Positions 5,851 to 9,068 of a stretch of DNA of 9,068 nt are shown piece by piece; the first letter of the stretch is position 1; every line of letters begins with the position of its first letter. Below the pieces are notes generated by a model. It was not told the DNA's origin, did no database searches, and saw nothing but the letters and a program-made list of their open reading frames with translations. Made by a program: the position numbers and the translations under genes. This stretch comes from Methylococcaceae bacterium (lineage in GTDB: Bacteria; Pseudomonadota; Gammaproteobacteria; Methylococcales; Methylomonadaceae), in assembly GCA_947505055.1 (NCBI GenBank), contig CANNLO010000180.1, forward strand, positions 1-9,068, read 5' to 3'.

Positions 5851-6591
5851 TCAAAACCCATCAAGGTGGTGTCTTCTAGCTTTACTTTTACACTTATGAA
5901 AACATTTTACTGACTGATCAAGCACTGAAATGACATCTTCACAGCATATTATATTTCTATCACTATCAAGTATATAATCAGCAAGCTCTGTAATTGCCAT
6001 CCAATTTTCATCTTTATTTACAAAGTTGAAGGCTTCATTAAATAACTCATCCAACTTCTGATCTTTTTGTTGTTGATCGCCGAATAAACTAGTTAAATAT
6101 TCATGTGCCAAAGCAAGATCTGAACTGCCGCCATAATTTTTTAATGCTTTGAGATTAACAATTTGATGATTGAAAAATTCATCATCAGTATCAGCAACGT
6201 ATTTGGCTTCGGCTAAAGGTCCGATAAGAAGATTAACAATATCTGACTCGAAAGCAACCATATAATCCTTTTTCAATTGCTTCACCCCAGAGTTGTCTTC
6301 CTGTATATTATTCTCCAGACCATCTATAGATGAAGGGAGCAATTCGATTAACCGCCCACCTTCAACCCTGGCAATGCAATCATCATGCGTTGTTTCATAA
6401 GCCATAACTTCCAAGTCTGTTATTGAGCTCATTTCTTTAAAAATAATTTTAAAGAATACTGGCGGCAGATGCCTCGCCTTATTATTCAAATAAATCCCGG
6501 CAGCATGACCTGCTTCATGGAAAGCGACACGCTGTTTATGCTCCTTCAATTTACACTGACTAATAAGCTCAGTTACCTTATTTCTTTTCAT
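5851..6591 (-). CDS. Stand-alone M41 (FtsH-like) zinc metallopeptidase-like protein
   Basis: Putative soluble zinc protease of 246 residues resembling the peptidase domain of FtsH without its membrane segments or AAA ATPase. H25-E26-A27-G28-H29 is the HExxH zinc site, in the FtsH-like context VAFHEAGHAA. IGPLAEAKY (123-131) resembles the FtsH helix GGRAAEE. GGSSDLALAHEYL (154-166) resembles FtsH GASNDLxxAT, so D158 is the likely third zinc ligand. No signal peptide or membrane helix is visible. The basic C-terminus has Cys/His pairs (C230, H232, C234, H241, H242), possibly another metal site or just a tail. GGAG seven bases before the ATG supports the start. It lies 47 bp after the DUF2934 gene on the same strand, so the two are probably co-transcribed. 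Without its own ATPase it must rely on a partner unfoldase or act on unfolded or exposed targets. Substrate unknown. Confidence 0.7.
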   Translation of the reverse strand: MKRNKVTELISQCKLKEHKQRVAFHEAGHAAGIYLNNKARHLPPVFFKIIFKEMSSITDLEVMAYETTHDDCIARVEGGRLIELLPSSIDGLENNIQEDNSGVKQLKKDYMVAFESDIVNLLIGPLAEAKYVADTDDEFFNHQIVNLKALKNYGGSSDLALAHEYLTSLFGDQQQKDQKLDELFNEAFNFVNKDENWMAITELADYILDSDRNIICCEDVISVLDQSVKCFHKCKSKARRHHLDGF

Positions 6592-6638
6592 ACTTAATCT
6601 CCATAACTATTAAGCCAACAAAAAATGTAATTTAAAAA

Positions 6639-6839
6639 TTACTCAGCATCATGAACCCAATAAAAAAATTGACTTTTAATTTCAGACTCAGCTGCAAACC
6701 AATCTTCCATCTCATGCCCACTTACGAACCCTCTTTTTTCATATTTACAGTAAGCACGTTCTGCAACCATTTTTTGAAATCTATCCATATTAATAGCGTC
6801 CATATTATTTGGTTTTTGCACAGAATTAATAGTATCCAC
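6639..6839 (-). CDS. DUF2934 domain small protein
   Basis: Small acidic protein with a DUF2934 signature, VAERAYCKYEKRGFVSGHEMEDWFAAESEI (written here as VAERAYCKYEKRG, GHEMEDW and AAESEI in order), matching the family pattern of a helical AxxAYxxxxxRG-xxGxxxxDWxxAE motif. The family has no established biochemical role; its members are short and often found near stress or regulatory genes. The start is uncertain. I choose the GTG at 6837-6839 because GAGGG lies seven bases upstream, giving 66 residues. ATGs at 6803 (54 residues) and 6788 (49 residues) would still include the whole domain, and a TTG at 6878 is also in frame. It is 47 bp upstream of the M41-like peptidase gene, suggesting one operon and perhaps an adaptor or target role, which is speculation. 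Confidence 0.72.
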   Translation of the reverse strand: MDTINSVQKPNNMDAINMDRFQKMVAERAYCKYEKRGFVSGHEMEDWFAAESEIKSQFFYWVHDAE

Positions 6840-7096
6840 AACCCAACCCTCACCTGTATGACTCAAACACCACTTCAAAATGTCATTCTATAATACAAAA
6901 ACACAAGAATACTATCCGTATAAATACCTATGCACAGGTTTAATTGAAGTACTGAAACGACTTAATATGGAAAAACTGAATATTTTTTTCTGATTGGCAA
7001 CGCAACCAAACAACTACCAATCAACAGATTGGTAATATCTGGCTTTCAGCTCAACCACCATGGATTAAGCTTGGATTGATTGCCGCTAAAACTTGC
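6840..7096. other. Intergenic region upstream of DUF2934 and downstream of the response regulator
   Basis: No gene is seen. It contains a perfect 8-bp hairpin (7015-7034) and a T7 run (6983-6989). It should carry the promoter of the DUF2934/M41-like pair on the minus strand, but no convincing -35/-10 pair was found. Confidence 0.35.
7015..7034. repeat. Perfect hairpin TACCAATC-AACA-GATTGGTA
   Basis: Eight-base perfect arms enclose a four-base loop, 63 bp past the response-regulator stop. On the minus strand (the direction of that gene) no T-run follows, so it is not a standard intrinsic terminator. It could stabilise the mRNA 3' end or be an operator. A related GATTGGC lies at 6992-6998. Confidence 0.6.
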
Positions 7097-7747
7097 TCAG
7101 CCAATGCTATCTTCTTTCGATCCATAATTCGGCTGTTTATAAGACAAAACCATCAAAATTAATTGGGCAATATTTTCAGCCTGCATTTTTTCCATAATAC
7201 TAGCCCGATGAACATCCACAGTTCGACTGCTGATATGTAATATTTGTGCGGTTGATTTATTGGAATGACTAGAGGCTATCAGGTCCAGAACTTCCTTTTC
7301 CCTAGCCGTTAAACGTTTAACACGTTCCAGAATATGCTGCCTGTTAGCAAAATCTTCTCTAAAAGTGATATCTTTTTTTAGAGCTTCATCTATACGCGCC
7401 ATCAAAATATCACTATCAAACGGTTTTTCCATAAAATCAACAGCACCGGCTCTAAATGCTTTTGCTGAGTCAGGAATATCTGCATGTCCACTTACAAATA
7501 TAATCGGAATACAAATACCTCGGGTCGTTAATATATTCTGAAGATCATGCCCGCTCATAGTAGGCATTCTAACATCTAAAAGCAAACACCCATGTTGCTC
7601 AGTATTATATTCACTCAAAAAACTCTCTGCAGAATCATAACTCCTCACTTCATATCCTGTGGATTCAATCAAAAGGGTGAGTGAATCACGAATTGCCAAT
7701 TCATCATCAACTACATAAATTACAGGTTCAGCATTATTATCGCTCAT
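7097..7747 (-). CDS. FixJ-family response regulator (receiver plus LuxR-type HTH)
   Basis: Phosphorylation-activated transcription regulator. The frame is open to 7828, but I take the internal ATG at 7745-7747: the family N-terminus (MSDNNAEPVIYVVDDE) begins there, and GGAAAG lies about eight bases upstream. That gives 216 residues. The receiver domain (8-122) has the acidic pair D14/D15, phospho-acceptor D58 in LLLDVRMPTMSG, S86 and K108 in MEKPF. The C-terminal LuxR/FixJ helix-turn-helix (about 144-205) contains LTAREKEVLDLI and SSRTVDVHRASIMEKM. The start overlaps the 3' end of the kinase gene by 11 nt, a strong sign of translational coupling and of a cognate pair. Its targets are not evident from the window. 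The assignment to the FixJ/NarL-like group is firm; the exact orthologue is not. Confidence 0.92.
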   Translation of the reverse strand: MSDNNAEPVIYVVDDELAIRDSLTLLIESTGYEVRSYDSAESFLSEYNTEQHGCLLLDVRMPTMSGHDLQNILTTRGICIPIIFVSGHADIPDSAKAFRAGAVDFMEKPFDSDILMARIDEALKKDITFREDFANRQHILERVKRLTAREKEVLDLIASSHSNKSTAQILHISSRTVDVHRASIMEKMQAENIAQLILMVLSYKQPNYGSKEDSIG

Positions 7748-9068
7748 AAGAATCTTTCCATATAGGTAAAGTAAAATAAAAAGTGGCACCCTTCCCAGGC
7801 AAACTATTGAAATGTAAACTTCCTTCATGGGCTTCTACAATTGATCGACTTATAGATAGTCCCATTCCCATACCATCAGCTTTTGTTGTAAAAAAAGGAG
7901 TTAATATGTTTTGTTGCTGATCATGCTCAATACCATGCCCATTATCTTTTACTCTGACTTGTATTTTATTACTATCAATTAAGAATGCTTCAATGGTCAA
8001 CTGGGGCTTCTGTGTTAGAAGTTGTTTTTGCATAGCATTCACACTATTTCTGATCAGATTGATAAGTACCTGTTCGATTTGAATCTTATCTACATTAACA
8101 GGTGGCAAATCAGTTTCCAGCTCAAATTTAAAACTTATATTATTTTGCTTCAGCTCAGGTATACACAAATCTAAAGCATCATGAATCAAGTCCTTAAGAT
8201 TAATGGGGGAACGATGGAGTGTGTGAGACTTGACAAAGTTTCTCATGCGATGAATTATTTTACCTGCTCGTAAAGCCTGTTGCTGTGTTTTAGATAAAAT
8301 ATCAACCAGTTTTACCAAATCAAGATTTGGTTTGGCAATCAAGTTCATACTGGCTTGTGTATAATTTGAAATCGCGGCCAGTGGCTGATTGACTTCATGA
8401 GCAATACCCGAAGCCATTTCCCCCATCAACCCAAGCCGAGTAACGTGGGCGAGTTGATCTAGATGCTCTCGGTTTTGTTGTTCCAACTGCTTACGTGAGC
8501 TGACATCACGAACTATATGAGTGAAATAGCGCTCTTTAGCAGTTGAAAATTCGGCAATGGATAAATCAAGAAATACGACCTTTCCATTTTTGTGCAATCC
8601 TTCAACCTCTCGAATGTTACCCGTCTCTGTTATTAGCTGTTGCCCAGCATTCTGTTTTATTAATTCCGGCATAAACGGCATCAGTATTTTTATACTTCTC
8701 CCCTTAAGTTCTTCTGGCTTATAGCCAAAAATAACTTCCACCGCAGCATTCGCTGATACAATGTAATCATCAAGACTCACTGTAATAATACCTTCAACAG
8801 ATGCATTAAAAATAGCGTTAAACTTAGCTTCACGTTCCATCAATTTATTTTTTGATAGATTAAGTTCGTCAATATTCTTCTGTAAACTTACATTACTTCC
8901 TATCAATTCATCGGTCTGCCTAAGGATTTTTTTTTCCAATGATTCATTAAGACAAATGATACTAGCTTGTGAATACTTCAACTCGGTTACATTATCAAGA
9001 ACTATAAATATCTGTAAAGCACTGTTCTCATTAGAGTTAATACTTGCACTACATTTAATATAAGTTAA
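7737..9068 (-). CDS. PAS-domain sensor histidine kinase, partial (N-terminus beyond the window)
   Basis: Sensor kinase partner of the overlapping FixJ-type regulator. The frame stays open from the TAA at 7737-7739 to the last base, giving 443 codons, so the TTG at 8981 is not a credible start. Numbering from the window edge: residues 1-35 look like the end of a first PAS domain (LQIFIVLDNVTELKYSQA). A coiled-coil-like linker (about 40-80) follows. A complete PAS domain spans about 80-192 (FNAIFNASVEGIITV, FGYKPEELKGRSIKILMP, ending FTHIVRDVSSRKQ). The dimerisation domain has phospho-acceptor H224 in GIAHEVNQPLAAISNY. The ATPase domain has the N-box N341 (NLIRNSVNAM), G1 DNGHG (375-379) and G2 GMGMGLSISRS. 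The layout resembles FixL/TodS-like kinases. The stretch after LMP lacks the haem-binding His of FixL, so the ligand is probably not haem in this PAS. No membrane segment is visible in this part. Confidence 0.93.
   Translation of the reverse strand, partial: LTYIKCSASINSNENSALQIFIVLDNVTELKYSQASIICLNESLEKKILRQTDELIGSNVSLQKNIDELNLSKNKLMEREAKFNAIFNASVEGIITVSLDDYIVSANAAVEVIFGYKPEELKGRSIKILMPFMPELIKQNAGQQLITETGNIREVEGLHKNGKVVFLDLSIAEFSTAKERYFTHIVRDVSSRKQLEQQNREHLDQLAHVTRLGLMGEMASGIAHEVNQPLAAISNYTQASMNLIAKPNLDLVKLVDILSKTQQQALRAGKIIHRMRNFVKSHTLHRSPINLKDLIHDALDLCIPELKQNNISFKFELETDLPPVNVDKIQIEQVLINLIRNSVNAMQKQLLTQKPQLTIEAFLIDSNKIQVRVKDNGHGIEHDQQQNILTPFFTTKADGMGMGLSISRSIVEAHEGSLHFNSLPGKGATFYFTLPIWKDSYER

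Noticed and set aside
6651..6893. 80-codon plus-strand ORF over the DUF2934 gene
   Set aside because: It is antisense to the DUF2934 frame, which has a recognisable domain; the plus-strand translation shows none.

Overview
The window reads as chromosomal DNA of a gammaproteobacterium of moderate to low GC content. A zinc-responsive Zur repressor, RimO, a YcgR-type PilZ protein and a FixL/FixJ-type two-component pair all have gammaproteobacterial character. My impression is of something like a methanotroph of the Methylococcales, but that rests on general look and no marker gene in the window proves it. There are no rRNA or tRNA genes, transposases, CRISPR arrays or phage genes.

Layout. Left third, minus strand: zur (48-554), a 336-bp non-coding stretch with two inverted repeats, rimO (891-2201), an A/T-tract spacer, and a secreted DUF4124-thermonuclease protein (2345-3157). 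A divergent intergenic region (3158-3406) leads into plus-strand genes: a protein-arginine-methyltransferase-like enzyme (GTG start, 3407-4312), a 31-codon ORF behind a near-perfect Shine-Dalgarno (4506-4601), and a YcgR-like c-di-GMP receptor (4892-5671). A 38-bp imperfect palindrome then separates these from a minus-strand block: a DUF2934 protein (about 6639-6839), a stand-alone M41/FtsH-like metallopeptidase (5851-6591), and a FixJ-type response regulator (7097-7747) overlapped by 11 nt by a PAS histidine kinase. The kinase runs off the right edge of the window (7737-9068): its frame stays open to the last base, so its N-terminus is missing.

How the genes work together. Most are independent housekeeping or regulatory genes (zinc homeostasis, S12 methylthiolation, c-di-GMP signalling). 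The kinase/regulator overlap indicates a translationally coupled two-component system. The DUF2934 and M41-like genes are close, on the same strand and probably co-transcribed.

The most unusual part is 3407-4601. A bacterial protein keeps the PRMT signatures, including two glutamates nine residues apart as in the PRMT double-E loop, but lacks the His of the THW loop. About 190 bp downstream is a tiny ORF with an excellent ribosome binding site, rich in Pro/Val and containing two Arg. A modifying enzyme with a peptide substrate is a testable but unproven idea.
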